Shown here piece after piece: positions 1 to 10,921 of a stretch of 64,000 nt of DNA. Source of the stretch: Hydractinia symbiolongicarpus (Eukaryota; Cnidaria; Hydrozoa; Anthoathecata; Hydractiniidae); assembly GCF_029227915.1 (NCBI RefSeq), contig NC_079878.1:27243501-27307500 (forward strand), given 5' to 3'. The translations under genes were made by a program, and so were the position numbers. Positions within the stretch are counted from its first letter, which is position 1; each line of letters starts with the position of its first letter. The notes under the pieces were generated by a model, which ran no database searches, was not told the DNA's origin, and saw only the letters and a list, made by a program, of their open reading frames with translations.

Positions 1-400
1 AAACAATTATGATTTTTAAACTTTTCTGGTTCATCCACGATGTGGGAAGGAACGGTTGACGCCATCGACACAAACAATACAATTTCCACGTCCTCTCACT
101 GCCAAATGTATGGATTGTGTGATGACGTCGTCCGTCGTTTCTTACATCATGTTTCTTGATATACTTGAAAATTTTTCGCACAGTCTTTCACAATATTTTT
201 AATTTTCTCATATATGGTTCTCAATGTTCATTCTCTTAAATTTTTCAATATCCGCGAATTTTTATTTCTCTCCGTTTAAATCTTACTTCGAAAATTTTAT
301 ATTTTGTTATTTTTGTTTTACACAGGTCCCTCATTGATAACAGTAACATCTACATATATCTTGTATATATTATACTGACGTAGATAAACCTGTATAAAGA

Positions 401-402
<2 letters not shown>
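1..402. other. AT-rich sequence without recognised gene
   Basis: No open frame longer than a few dozen codons with recognisable content is seen on either strand. The stretch is AT-rich and ends at a trinucleotide repeat. It lies beyond the presumed 3' end of USP element A, which is read on the minus strand. Confidence 0.5.

Positions 403-437
<35 letters not shown>
403..437. repeat. (AAT)n microsatellite
   Basis: About twelve uninterrupted AAT units. On the minus strand this is an (ATT)n run that follows the tail of USP element A. Several LINE types end in short tandem repeats, so it may mark the 3' end of element A; that link is inference. Confidence 0.8.
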
Positions 438-1282
438 GGTATAATGTTCACTATTCCAATATATTGTACTGCATGTCTATTGTAAGAGCTCTTTAATTCT
501 ATTGTTACAAATTTTTTTTTAATTATGTGTAGGTGAAAAAGGTTTACAATACAGCAAGCTGCACTGAAGTATCTTGTCTACAGGGACGGTGGATGTAAAT
601 AAAATTGGGATTAGGCTCCCAGAAGAAGGTGCTGAATACACTTTCTTGCTTATTACAAGCATGAGTACTGTCCAACTTGGACCTATAACTATTCACTGAG
701 AAAATCTTAAAGAGAAAAAACAATCCTTCAATCACAAACAATACGACACAAGACAGAGCTGACAACATAAACGGACTGGTTACAGAACAAACACAAATGG
801 AAAAATGTATATGTCAAAAATATATAATACAAAAAAGAATTATATAAAACCCTCCTGTGCGCCAGAACTTGTGACTCTGGCTGTAGCTTTCCACATGTGT
901 TACAGGGCCCCAACACTCAGCCTTACACAGGAGGTTGTCATGACAGGACCAGCCTGTACATATTTTGACTAAGGACAGCAGGGTTGTCAAGCCTGAAGAC
1001 CAAGTTAGTAAACTTGGGCACCTTACTGAACTGGGGTAAAAAGTGGGGTCGTTACACCCAAAGACAAGCTGAAAGCAAACCCCCTTGCTAAGCTTCTTTT
1101 AAGTTACCAGAGAAGAGTGAGCTGAACTCTTTACCCTCTGGGTATTGACGGCAAACTGGTTCGAATGAACTAGCTGGGGTAATATAAAACCGCTCGGATT
1201 TACATTTCCCTCCCCCATGACCCTGGAAGTACAGGTTTTATAAACGTAATGATAAATGTATAAGAAAGAAAGAAAAAGCGGA

Positions 1283-2142
1283 TCAACAGCGAACGTAACA
1301 AAGAATATAACATAAATTGTTGTTGAGAATAGGTGGAGAGCATTTGCAAACCGCTCTATCGTTGCAGTGGTACCAAGAATTTGTGGCAGGATCCTTAACA
1401 TAAGCCCAATAATGACCTGCGGTTAACGTACCGGAGTGATTAATTGTTGCTAACAATGAGTAGTTCTGATTAAACATTGTGTCCGTATCACTGACGAGAG
1501 GTAGTTGCAGGAGAGAGTCACGTAAAGAAACACATTCAACAACTCTGTTGTCTTTTACCAGATGTTCACCATGTTTTAAAAACCTTTTAAGATGCAGGAA
1601 TAAGATTTCACTACTCCTGCTGATTTGCGTTTCTCTAGTACTGTCTCTATGTGCAAAGCATTGCGGACAAAACCACTTGTTTCCATCAGTTAGAATTTCC
1701 GGTTCTAAAAATTTGCTGACACAAGATTGGATTTTAGATGTCATTGGCAGTGTTAAAATGTCCTGCATTTCGACATTTACCGAGGTGCACAGGCAGGTGT
1801 TAAAGCTTACGGACATTGAGATTTCAGTTGAGATTTTATCTGCAGCAATCGGGGAAAATCTTTAAGGGCGTCCAAAACCACAAACAAAATCTCTGCTACA
1901 TCTTGCTGAGTATTAAATTGGAAGTCCACTTTCCCATCAGAGTGCATTTGACGTTCAAGGGCCCAGAGAAAATTCGAAGGGTCAACAGGTGACAATGATT
2001 GCTTCAGCTTCGCCATGTTAAGCGAAATAGACCTCGCAAAAGGTGATAAATGAAACGATTCTGACCCACTCTGGCACCAGAGTGTTGGAATGGTACTTAA
2101 TACTTGCAAAATGGCGTTGGCGTAACAAGTGTTGTCTTTGTT
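1283..2142 (-). pseudogene. Ubiquitin-specific protease (USP/UCH) domain, element A
   Basis: The minus strand carries the USP hallmarks in order: Cys box DNTCYANAILQVL (near 2135-2095), the helical segment with NTQQDVAEIL (QQD motif), zinc-ribbon pairs C-L-C and CPQC, LHLKRF, and His box INHSGTLTAGHYWAYVKD followed by WYHCND. In functional USPs the Cys and His with an Asp/Asn cleave ubiquitin isopeptide bonds. The catalytic residues are all present, but the reading frame is broken near 2143 and again near 1850. It lies directly downstream of the endonuclease-like domain, which argues for one fused polyprotein rather than a host USP gene. The USP call is firm; deubiquitinase activity of an intact relative is inferred. 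Confidence 0.8.
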
Positions 2143-2705
2143 TAAAAACCGATGTTTTTATAGACACTAATTGGTTGAGTGTCATTTTTATTTTGGCTAA
2201 CCTTTTTAGATGGCCCCTTTCGGCGAGATGAAACACCCTTGGTCTCCACAATGGGCAAAGCCTGCTTGGATTTAGGTAATTGCATTAAGGAGTCAGTTGA
2301 CCAAACATTGGATTCACGTGCCAGCCAGATACAAAAAGAAGACCTCATACTGATTTTACCGAGATCATTTGCAGTGGAATAAGCAAGTTTGTTGGTGAAA
2401 CCCATTCTTTTTAAACAGGCAGTGGTGGTTCTTGCACAATATCCTCTTGCTCCTACTTCCACTGCGAAGAAATCAACTTGCCAGCTATTAACCATAATCA
2501 CATTCATTAAACAGGAATATTTGGCAACTTTGGTGGAGTGCCAAGCATTCATGTTTTCCTCACATGGGCTTAAGGTCATTTGAATATAACAGAAGGTCCG
2601 GTTTAAGCTCAGAAATGGCAATATGGCTAGGAAACACATAGTTCGAGTGTGTGTCAGCAACAATCTTCCAATCTTTGGTCAGGTGCAGTATACCTGACAC
2701 TTTAA
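2142..2705 (-). pseudogene. Endonuclease-like (PD-(D/E)XK type) domain of USP element A
   Basis: Frame pieces match the domain at 35.1-35.5 kb: ...VFPSHIAISELKPDLLLYSN, then ENMNAWHST, then VDFFAVEVGARGYCARTT and CLKRMGF. Proteins with the pattern 'RPDL..., short spacer, (V/I)ELT, ...EVG.RG' occur at the C-terminus of several LINE-type retroelement proteins and resemble restriction-like endonucleases; this assignment is from memory of the family. In copy A the stretch equivalent to VIELTC is deleted with a frameshift (near 2570-2585), removing the central acidic residue, so the domain should be dead. A basic linker (SRRKGPSKKVSQNK) leads toward the USP, and a one-base loss near 2143 breaks the frame between the two domains. 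Confidence 0.5.
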
Positions 2706-3503
2706 TGGACTCATGGGAAGCATACCCAATAATAAACGTAATATAGAAGCACAGATGATGAAAAGATTTTGCAGAGATGGTTTGATTTTAAACATTGACG
2801 TTCCTAACGAATATTATAATGATTTCTGTACTGATTTTACAAAACTTAAAGCTTCGTTAATGCAAAGAGGGACATTAAACACTGTTGAATTCAAGGACTA
2901 TATACCATTTATGAAGTATTGTGACTTTTCAAACGAAGCGTGGTTTGATTGCTCTTTTGTCCGAGCACTAGGAAATGGCAACACTACACCATACCAAGCT
3001 ATAATCCCACTTCTTTACAAAAATGTTACAAAGCATTGTATCCAGACTTACAAAGTTATATTGTAAGTGAATCGGCCTGGAAAACAAGTGAGTTGTATGT
3101 TGCTGATGTAGTTTATGGGAGTGGAAACTCTAGAAGCAGTCGATCGTCGTATTTACTAGCTTACTGGTGTGGTATTGACGGAAATGTCTGTCCTTATCAA
3201 AATATTGGTTTTGATGCAAGATCGGCCATAACTGTATTTTTGAAGCATATATTGTATGTCGATGAAGCTCCATATGAACATCATTTGACATTTGCGGAGT
3301 GGTATTTGCCATTACCAGATTGCATCAAAAATAGATATGGTAAACTTGTGCAGGTGTGGAGAAATAAATTGTTTGTTGTGTTAGAATCTGCTTCGTTTAT
3401 ACCAGTTCAACGTATTAAGACTAAATTTGTATATGTAGAAAAGGTGATTGATTCTACAGATGTTATTGTTGTGCTGCCTCGATTTAAGGCTTTAGATTAT
3501 TGA
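2706..3503 (+). pseudogene. Unrecognised transposable-element-type protein, frameshifted
   Basis: Two overlapping frames join into one protein: the first starts near 2713 and the second continues from about 3020 to a stop at 3503. A single base change around 3010-3060 explains the break. The C-terminal half has VYGSGNSRSSRSSYLLAYWC, then FAEWYLPLPDCIKNRYGKLV and VW...F...SFIPVQRI, followed by VVLPRF. The pattern of an aromatic 'WY' strand, VW, and 'SFIPVQRI' recurs at the C-terminus of repetitive, TE-associated proteins of invertebrates, but I cannot name the family. The 5' part is missing, probably cut by insertion of USP element A, whose border lies within about 10 bases. No catalytic motif is evident. 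Confidence 0.4.
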
Positions 3504-3955
3504 TGATAGAGAAACATTTTTGTAATCCCATATTTATTTTATACTTTGTTTGTAGTGATTTTTGTACATTCTTTTAAAACTAACAATATTGGTTGTGGAA
3601 AAATTTTATAACCCTGTGTGAAATATGCTGGTGTTTATCCTGCTATTCATCATATCCGTTAATTTGGGTAAAAAGCAACAAAAAATAATTTTGCGGATAA
3701 GATTATTAGGAGACTGTTGATTTTTTTTCTTTACTTTTTTTGTGTAAAGAAATTGTTGTCATGTTTTACGCAGTAAACAACATTGTGTTTGCATTTTAAT
3801 GTTTGGTTCTACTATTGCACTCTCTAAACATTTGTTAGCCCAAATTTTTCTTCTGGACGTTGAAATAAAAATTAGTTTCTCTTAATAAAGTTTTTTTTTT
3901 TTATTATTTCCTTCAAGTCCTTTATTATTTTTTATAGTAATTATAAAATAGACTA
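3504..3955. other. AT-rich non-coding stretch
   Basis: No gene is seen. It contains T-runs and AATAAA-like words (for example near 3862 and 3883) and could be 3' untranslated sequence of the preceding ORF. Confidence 0.4.
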
Positions 3956-4371
3956 ATGGATGCTTGCATGGAACAAGATATACACGACGATGTAAACACT
4001 GGAAAAGATCTTTCAAGGTAATGCTTATTTCTAATTGTGCTTAAAATTTCTAACCTAACATACAATTGCTTTCTAATCTAAGTTGTGGCTTTGTAAGAGA
4101 AATTGTATGCACAGCTAATTTTTACTTTTAAATAACTTCATTCATTGGGTGTGAAGCAGTTTTTTGCAAAATGTTCATTGTAATTTAAAAAAATTGCGTC
4201 AATGCTTCACTTTTTTTCAGAAGTACACGTAAGCGTTCATTGGAATAAAGAAAGGAGCGCAATAGAAAGAAAAAACTGATGCGTAGACAAAGAAAACAGG
4301 AAATTTTCTAAAGGCCCAAGAAAAGGAAATCGAAATGAAGGAACGATTTCAAGAACTAGAGCACCAGAATT
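3956..4371 (+). pseudogene. 5' exons of a basic/coiled-coil protein, with intron
   Basis: A first exon (3956-4017) encodes MDACMEQDIHDDVNTGKDLS and ends AAG|GTAATG. An intron of about 200 bases ends TTTTTTTCAG at 4220. The next exon continues in phase with RSTRKRSLE, meets a TAA, and stays in the same frame as RKERNRKKKLMRRQRKQ. After a one-base shift, KEIEMKERFQELEHQN follows: a basic stretch running into a coiled coil, reminiscent of a bZIP. Most of this (4001-4371) is duplicated at 11965-12328, including the TAA, so the stop predates the duplication. The product cannot be named. Both splice sites are intact in both copies. Confidence 0.4.
4001..4371 (+). repeat. Duplicated intron-containing segment, copy 1
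   Basis: Near-identical to 11965-12328, from GGAAAAGATCTTTCAAGG to CTAGAGCACCAGAATT. It includes the end of exon 1, the whole intron and the start of exon 2. Copy 2 lacks about 7 bases (within GAAATTTTC). Retention of the intron rules out retroposition of a spliced mRNA and favours DNA-level copying, such as Helitron capture. Confidence 0.85.
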
Positions 4372-4378
4372 ACAAATC

Positions 4379-4804
4379 ATGATATCGGTTCAAGCATATC
4401 GATCCACCATTGGTGCTTTTTATACCGCAGCTGCTAGTCACTGCGATAACAATACAGTAACAAATCATAATCACCACAAGTATTCAAATTATAAAATGGT
4501 TTTTGACACTACTGGCCAAGACTATTTTTGCTTTTTAAGAACTTTCATTTTAATGAGTTTTGTGTGCCTGCTAATCTGTAATATTAACCTTGCATCGATA
4601 AAATTACTGCTGTTGTTATCTGGTGACGTTGAAATTAATCCCGGGCCTGTTACCAATAATGATATTGACTTCCAGATTGCATGTCAGGAATCATATGCCA
4701 CGTATCTTTTCAACAACTCAAATTCTGCCAATCAAATAGTTGCACATGCTAGAAGTATTGGTCTGTCCAATGTCACAATGTGGTTTGTGATTTCGTTTTC
4801 CTGA
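4379..4804 (+). CDS. Small ORF with 2A ribosome-skipping peptide
   Basis: A 141-codon frame contains a hydrophobic segment (LILMSFVCLLICNI-like, about residues 57-72), then IKLLLLLSG and the motif D-V-E-I-N-P-G-P at 4625-4648. This matches the 2A consensus D(V/I)ExNPGP, at which ribosomes skip a peptide bond before the last proline. 2A-like peptides are known in several non-LTR retroelements and in some invertebrate genes. The stretch upstream could act as a signal peptide or membrane anchor. The frame is not that of the Helitron remains starting near 4780; the last 10-15 codons may already be Helitron DNA. Whether the ORF belongs to a retroelement or to the spliced segment upstream is not clear. 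Confidence 0.5.
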   Translation: MISVQAYRSTIGAFYTAAASHCDNNTVTNHNHHKYSNYKMVFDTTGQDYFCFLRTFILMSFVCLLICNINLASIKLLLLLSGDVEINPGPVTNNDIDFQIACQESYATYLFNNSNSANQIVAHARSIGLSNVTMWFVISFS

Positions 4805-7182
4805 AGGTGGAGTTGAACAGCCAGATGTTCTAAACACGCATCTATATAATGGCCCTGACCACATTAATCGTAAATTAAAAGGACATTACTTTCAGTATTT
4901 ACCTAACGAGTTTTACAAGGATGTCTCTATCAAAAAAAATCGTATTCTAAATTTACCTGAAAAACGCTCAGAATTACCTGATTTACCTGTTGTCGAGTTA
5001 CCGCATATTATACCTGAAGGAGACAAGGGTCCCGTGGAAAATCAATTTCAACAAGATCTACCTGATGATGATGAAAGTATCACTCGGTCAGGTTTAGTAT
5101 GCCCCATTGAACCTAAAGATGCTGACAAAGAGTTACGAACAATATTACAAAAGATTTTAGGATCGGAAGAAGCAGTCAATCGAGCTCTACAACAAGGCAC
5201 AGTTGCTAGTGCAAATTTGGAATATACCCGAGAAAGGCCAATTCGTGAATTAAAAACTCCAGGCTCTTTTACAATGGCATACCCTGCAGTTTTTATTAAT
5301 GGTCATTGTGACTTTACTGTTCCGAGGTTAAAAAAAATCAAATTTGAGGACTACATTGAACATATATACCAATGCGCAGATAACCGTGTAACCAAACATC
5401 CGTACTTAAAATTTTTCTTATTGAACATGCGATTGCGGATCCAAGCATTGCAACAGGGTAGCTTTGTTGTTTCTCAGCAATTAAATGATGCTCATCTCAC
5501 AATTGCAGAACTGAGAGAAATTTGCAAAACAATGATGATTCTGTTCCACGGAGAATCATCAGTATTGGTAAAAACTTGGTAAATACTGACCCTTACTGGA
5601 GAGAACAAAAAAAGCAGGTAGATGCCATGTTGTTTTTTAGACGCAAGGAGTTCGGTGATCTGCCAGCCTATTTTGATACCAATAGTTGTGCAGAATTTTA
5701 TTGGAAGCCCTTACACGAACTGCTGATAAAGTATCATGCATTAATAAACAATTTAGATGAACAGGTTGTGCGTAGCCAGGTAGAAAGTGATGGGAAATTC
5801 AAACGGGAATTAATCTTGCATAATCTTCACATTGTCACCCAGTACTTTGATGCCAGGACTATAAATTACTTTGCCACTGTCAACAAGGAAGTATTTCAAT
5901 ATGATGATTATTGGTGGCGCTATGAATTTGCTAAAGGCCGATGTGAAATTCATAGCCACTCTATTATATCATCCTCTAAACATGCACAAAAGGTTAAAAC
6001 AATAATGGATACTTTATCTGATGATGCTACTGACTCTCAAGAATCCCAAACTGCTGCACATGACCTTCAAAATTGGTTACAAACTACAAATGAAGATAGA
6101 GATGGGATATTTTCTCCTCAATTTACTTCATTACATCCTGCTGGAGGGACTGAAATGATAGGTGATGTCACTGGAGTTACAACGTGGGTACCAAACAAAG
6201 ATAAATGGGCAGTCCCGGAATGAACTCAAGAGCCTCCTGACTATAACCCATTGACACAACAACTTTCAGATGTTGCAAACCATGAAGGTGGTATAAAAGA
6301 ACAGCACATTTATCTTGTAAATAGAATTGGACTACATACCTGTAATTCTAGTTGTTTGCGTTACCGTCGGAAAAAAAACCCCGAAAGGGATACTGCTCCA
6401 CAAAAGTACTGCCGTTTCCACTTTGGTGATGTCGATCCACAAACCAAAAAAACAAGTGGCAAAGAAATTTATCCCTTTCACCCAATCATAACAAAAGGGG
6501 AACATCCAAGGTATGAAGGACCTATAGATCACAGCCGCATGATAATGCATATCAAGACGCGTTTACTTAGTTGGCTTGCAAACTGTAACAGTCAAATAAT
6601 AATTGACCAGGATCTTGTTGCCCTTCAAAATGCTTGCAAAGGAGCAGCTTCAACTGAAGATTTTGTACATATTTATCGACATTTAATAGAAAATGCTGCT
6701 GATGGAAGCACAGTAAAAAATTAGCTCAAAGGTTGCTTCAAAAAATTACAGGGATGGTGGATGTGCCAGCAGCTGCTGCTGATTTTATTAATAGTGGTGG
6801 TCATTTGACTAGATGTACTAGAAACTTTCGTTACATTGGTCTAAGTGAATTCCGGACCTTAAATACATCTGGTGAAGATGAAACTGTGACAAAAAGCAGT
6901 ACACTTGACAAATTTTTAAGTGATAAGCGAAGACAGACTGAACCTGAAATCACTTTATGGAATTGGAGCAAGAAATGCAATTGCACTTGTAAGGTGGATC
7001 ATGTCCCAGTATTCACAGGATTATCAACATAACCTGTTTGGCCTGTTACAGAGGACTTTGCAAAAGCCATGCTCATGATATTTTCTGTTGGAACATGGCG
7101 CACTGTGGAAGAATTAAAGGGACACCAGGAGTCGTTTGCTGGCGCATTGGCTGAGGACATAACCTCTTTAAAAAATGAACTG
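4780..7182 (+). pseudogene. Helitron copy 1: Rep part of a Rep-helicase, decayed
   Basis: Frame pieces are collinear with Helitron copies 2 and 3: FPEGGVE..., ...DDDESITRSGLVCP..., ...YFDTNSCAEF..., the HUH motif EIHSHSII (near 5945-5970), RYRRKKNPERD...YCRFHFGD and CNCTCKVDHVPVF. Helitron Rep proteins nick and join DNA for rolling-circle transposition through two tyrosines. In the intact copy these are the Tyr pair of KYIAGYACKG; here a 15-base in-frame deletion near 6628 leaves LQNACKG, removing both tyrosines. Other breaks lie near 5520-5580, at 6221 and 6722, and at 7030. The helicase half is absent. The Rep homology stops at ESFAGALA (about 7160) and runs straight into a coiled-coil exon. 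Confidence 0.8.
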
Positions 7183-7580
7183 GTAAGTGGGCTTAATCTG
7201 AAATAAAAATACTACTTCTAAAAATAATACCTACTATTTTGTTGCAAATATATACATTCGTTTTCTCATTTTGATGTAGGGTTTTGTAAGAAGCACCCTT
7301 GTAAGGTTTACAGAGGAGTCAACCTTGTTAAAAAATCAATTGGTGAATTTTTACTTAGTACTTACATTTTTATTTGCAAACACAACAAATAGTGTACTGG
7401 TTTACTTTTCATGTCTTTTTGTGTGTACTCGCTATTTATATGGGACAGCAACTTTCATAGCGTTTTTCCATTATTTAGTTACCCTTTCGGTATTTGTCCA
7501 ATAAGGCAGTTTCGATTTTTTTATAGAATGAGGAAATTAGAAGGAGAGAAGAGGAGTCAACCTCTTTAAAAAATCAGTTA
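7160..7580 (+). other. Coiled-coil mini-exons with splice sites
   Basis: Three exon-like units end in donor-like sites: EDITSLKNEL|GTAAGT (exon end 7182), a unit ending EESTLLKNQL|GTGAAT (end 7342), and NEEIRRREEESTSLKNQL|GTAAGT (7527-7580, after TTTTATAG). All carry the related coil S-(T/L)-L-K-N-(E/Q)-L. The middle donor is not a strong consensus. The units resemble tandemly duplicated coil exons and continue across the Kolobok insertion at 10491. Either a host gene ends a Helitron fusion, or the Helitron captured these exons. Confidence 0.45.
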
Positions 7581-7605
7581 GTAAGTTTAAATCAGTTCAC
7601 CTTAA

Positions 7606-10411
7606 GGTGGTAGGGCTATAAAAAATACCTTAAAACGCTAAAAATTACATTTTTTTTTCTTTTTTGGAATCTGACTATTTAATATATCTACTTTCCATTA
7701 CCAATCAATAATAATGATAAACTGATACATTTTGTGCTTTTTGAGGCTTTAGAAACTCGTTTATAGCAAGAAAGTTCCTTAGCAACGCCCATAGTTACCA
7801 CATCAAGAAGTTTTACCCAAATTTACCTCTCCCTTTATTGCCCCAAATTTAGAGACACTGATCTGGAAGAGATATTGACATATCTACTTTGCTTTCTGAT
7901 TATTTTGCCGGTCTAAAACCCACATTTTAAAATCACAAATCCCATTTAAAGTGAAGTTAGCTAGCTAGCTACTTTTTTTTGCCGAAGATTGTGTTGTGAA
8001 AAAACTATATAACGTTGTCAGTATGGATAAAAATAATGCAGATAATTAACAGGATACTAGCAAAATTACTAAAAGTAGCAATAAACAGAACTATAGTCGA
8101 AAAAGAAAAAGAAAATGGAACGGTTTTGTCCCAAAAACTTTATCTTCTGAAGTGTCAAATGTGATCGTTGCTGGTGTTGTTTATACACCTTCAAGCTCAA
8201 CTTCTAACTCCAGTTCCAGTGAAAGAAAGTTACCTTCAGCATCTAGACGTGATAATGGTAACAAAATAACTTTTTATATGTCTTTGGAAGATATTGATAA
8301 TGACTTATTTATTATCATTCATCTTAATGTGCTCAAAAATATATGTGGAGAACTTGCCTGTCCGAATTGTGCTGGTGAAGTGAGTATTTCTGATGACAAA
8401 TTAAAACGACGAGGTTTTGCTCATTCCTTAAATATCAGTTGCTTGCAGTGTGGCTGGATTAAGTCATTTTATACATCTCCTGAAACCACTACAAACAAAA
8501 ACACTCAAGGTCGTAGAGCATTTGATGTGAACACTAGAGCGGTTATTGCATTTCGGGAAATAGGATGTGGATTTTCAGCCATGGAGACATTTTCATCAGT
8601 CATGAATGTCAAATGCTTGTCATCATTTCCGTTTAAACAGCTGAATAAAAAAGCAATGATTGCATATAAAAGTGCAGCAGAAAGCAGTATGGAAGCTGCA
8701 GCAAAAGAAGTTCCAAAAATTGATTTTGTCAATGACATATCTTGTACGCGCGTTTCAATAGATGGCTCATGGCAAAAAAGAGGACATTCCTCATTACATG
8801 GGGTTGTAACATCTATCTCTGGAGACAAATGTATAGACATTGAAGTGAAATCAAGACATTGCTTTGGATGTAAAATGTGGGAGAATAAAAAAGACACCCC
8901 TGAGTATGAAATTTGGAAGCTTGAACATAATTGTCAGATAAACCATGATAAATCATCAGGCGCAATGGAGTCTGCGGGTGCTATTGACATATTTAATCGT
9001 TCGATTGCCACACGTAATCTAATTTACAAGGAATATTTAGGGGATGGAGATACTTCATCATTTAATGATGTGGTTAAGTCAAATCCCTATGAGAATCATG
9101 GCATTACACCAATTAAACTGGAATGTGTTGGACATGTTCAGAAACGCCTTGGAACACGTTTACGTAACCTTGTGAAATCTTACAAGGGTACCAAAACTCC
9201 TTTATCTGGTAAAGGAAAGTTAACAAATAAATGCATTGATTCAATGCAGAATTATTATGGCATGGCCATAAGAAATAACATTGGAAACTTGTATGCAATG
9301 AAAAAAGCAGTTTATGCCATACTTTTTCATTTTACAGATTTTGATGATTTTGCGACATGTCACCAGTTCTGTCCCCGTGATAATAGCAGCTGGTGTAAGT
9401 ACTGGTCAAAAGGTGATAGAAGGTACAAACCTTCCAACACTATACCTGTATTTATTAAAAACTTGCTCCAACCAATATTCAAAGCCCTTATGTCCGAAGA
9501 ATTATTAGAGAAATGCATGCATGGAAAAACGCAAAATGCTAATGAGGCGTTGAACAGTATTATATGGTCTCGTGTACCAAAAGCCACTTTCGTTGGCAGG
9601 GAAACCATTGAAATGGGTGTTCACTCTGCTGTCATTCATTACAATGATGGTAAAAAAGGATTGCTGAACGTTTTGAGTCATTTTGGTTTAAAAGGCGCAA
9701 TTTCCCAAATTATGGCAGAAAAGTTAGATGATTCACGCATAGCTCGTATGAATAGGAGATCAACCGACCAAGATAAAAAGCAAAGAAAGAGGTTAAGAGC
9801 CAGGAAGAAAGGTTACACAGATGATATGAAAGAAAAAGAGCCTATAGATTCTTATCAAGCTGGTGCATATTAACATAATATATACTTTTCATGTAATATT
9901 TATAAAACTTATTTTTGTTTTGTGATATTCTAACAATTGCGTTTTTCAACTAAATTCAAATTTTCAGGGTGTGTCTGCAATGCTTATGTACTTCATTTGA
10001 CAGATAGATCTTTTGTACAACTTTTTTTAACTGAAATTAATATTGTAGGAGTGAAGTTGTTTAGTGCTTGAAAGTTGGTAATTTGACTTAATCAGGACAA
10101 ATCACAATATTTTTTTAAATATTTGAATATATAAAAATTCCATCTGTTAAATGAAGTATAATATAATGTTTTGTAAGACTGCCAAAGGTTTTTTATTAAT
10201 ATTGTTGGTAACTTTAGTTATGTTGTCACAAACATTTCATTTATTTTGTCATATTTAGGTCATTTTTTCCGCCATTATGGAATACCTTTAAAATAATAAA
10301 AAAAAATTTTCCTGAAAATTTGTCTGCATTATTTACCCCACCATTTCGAAACACCAAAATGATGTTTTTATAGGTCTTTCCAAAAAAAGTGCTTTTTATA
10401 GCCCTACCACC
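7606..10411 (+). mobile_element. Complete Kolobok-type DNA transposon
   Basis: The element has 19-bp perfect terminal inverted repeats, GGTGGTAGGGCTATAAAAA at the left end and its reverse complement at the right end. TTAA flanks both sides (7602-7605 and 10412-10415). A TTAA target duplication together with the encoded transposase type points to the Kolobok superfamily. It is inserted in an intron between two coil mini-exons. The ends look intact, so it may be recent or mobilisable in trans. Confidence 0.85.
8023..9873 (+). CDS. Kolobok / Mutator-like DDE transposase, one early stop codon
   Basis: The enzyme would cut and paste the surrounding element at TTAA. The likely original start is ATG 8023; an in-frame TAA at 8047 interrupts after MDKNNADN. 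The frame is then open to 9873 with no internal break. The next upstream-most usable ATG is well inside the protein, so the annotated frame from 8152 begins without an ATG. The N-terminus has RKRKRK, a possible nuclear signal. A CPNC...CLQCGW zinc-binding pair precedes the catalytic core. Candidate acidic residues are D in IDGSWQKRGHSS (8761), D in LGDGDTSSF (9043 or 9049) and E in NEALNSIIW (9544). The D-D-E spacing and the DGSW...HSS pattern fit transposases described as Mutator-like/Kolobok. Confidence 0.8.
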
Positions 10412-10490
10412 TTAACTATCAGCAGCACAAAAAAAAACATATTTTAAATAATACCACCTGCCTACTTTGGTTATCTCATGCTTTTTATAG

Positions 10491-10911
10491 AACAACAATA
10501 AAGAAGAAATAAGTAAGCTGAAAAAAAAGCTGGTAAGTAAATATTTTTTACTTAAACTTGAGGCTTAAGTCCTTTATGATATTGAAACAAAAACAAATAA
10601 CAGTGTGTCACAGTATATAAATATAAATAATAGATATTTGTCTTTCTCTATTTAGAACGAACAAACAGAAGAAAATCAAGCTGCTAAACCATGTAAGTGC
10701 ATCCCGTGTTGCTCTGCCTTTGTTTAATATTTGTCTCAAACCAACCCCGTCTCCAGGACTTATTTGGCTTTTTTATTTGCATCTTCGAATATAAAAAGCC
10801 TAACAAGTCCTAGGGACGACGATGGTATAATTTTAGAGAACAATTTATGGTTTACATTGTTGATTCTTCTTTTTTTTAGAAGAAGAAGATATTAACGTAG
10901 CAGGACTTTAA
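10491..10911 (+). other. Further coiled-coil mini-exons downstream of the Kolobok element
   Basis: Exon-like unit 10491-10532 lies between TTTTTATAG and GTAAGTA. It is 42 bases, phase 0, and encodes NNNKEEISKLKKKL. A second unit (10656-10692) lies between CTATTTAG and GTAAGTG and encodes NEQTEENQAAKP. A last possible exon begins after TTTTTTTAG at 10880 and reads EEEDINVAGL then stop in one frame, but that frame does not join cleanly to the previous unit. The series continues the mini-exons at 7.2-7.6 kb. The gene product is unknown beyond coil-forming potential. Confidence 0.4.
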
Positions 10912-10921
10912 GAAGCACGTG

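Larger units (their letters stand above)
438..2705 (-). mobile_element. USP retroelement-like copy A (5'-truncated, decayed)
   Basis: On the minus strand the copy runs endonuclease-like domain, USP domain, then a non-coding tail. The tail (about 850-1090) holds the hairpin module seen in all family members (GGGT stem strand, loop, ACCC) and matches the tails at 36.75-37.1 and 48.2-48.6 kb. These share the stretch reading CTGTGTAAGGCTGAGTGTTG. The 5' limit near 2705 falls at almost the same codon as the 5' limit of copy D, so both copies are truncated at a similar place. No reverse transcriptase is present. The far 3' limit is uncertain and was put at the AAT repeat. Confidence 0.6.

Noticed and set aside
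1283-2663. Host ubiquitin protease gene
   Set aside because: Several truncated copies with the same tail occur in the window, all decayed or inserted in other transposons. A retroelement-borne domain explains this better.
8505-8897. Minus-strand 130-codon frame
   Set aside because: Shadow of the Kolobok transposase frame on the opposite strand; no independent support.
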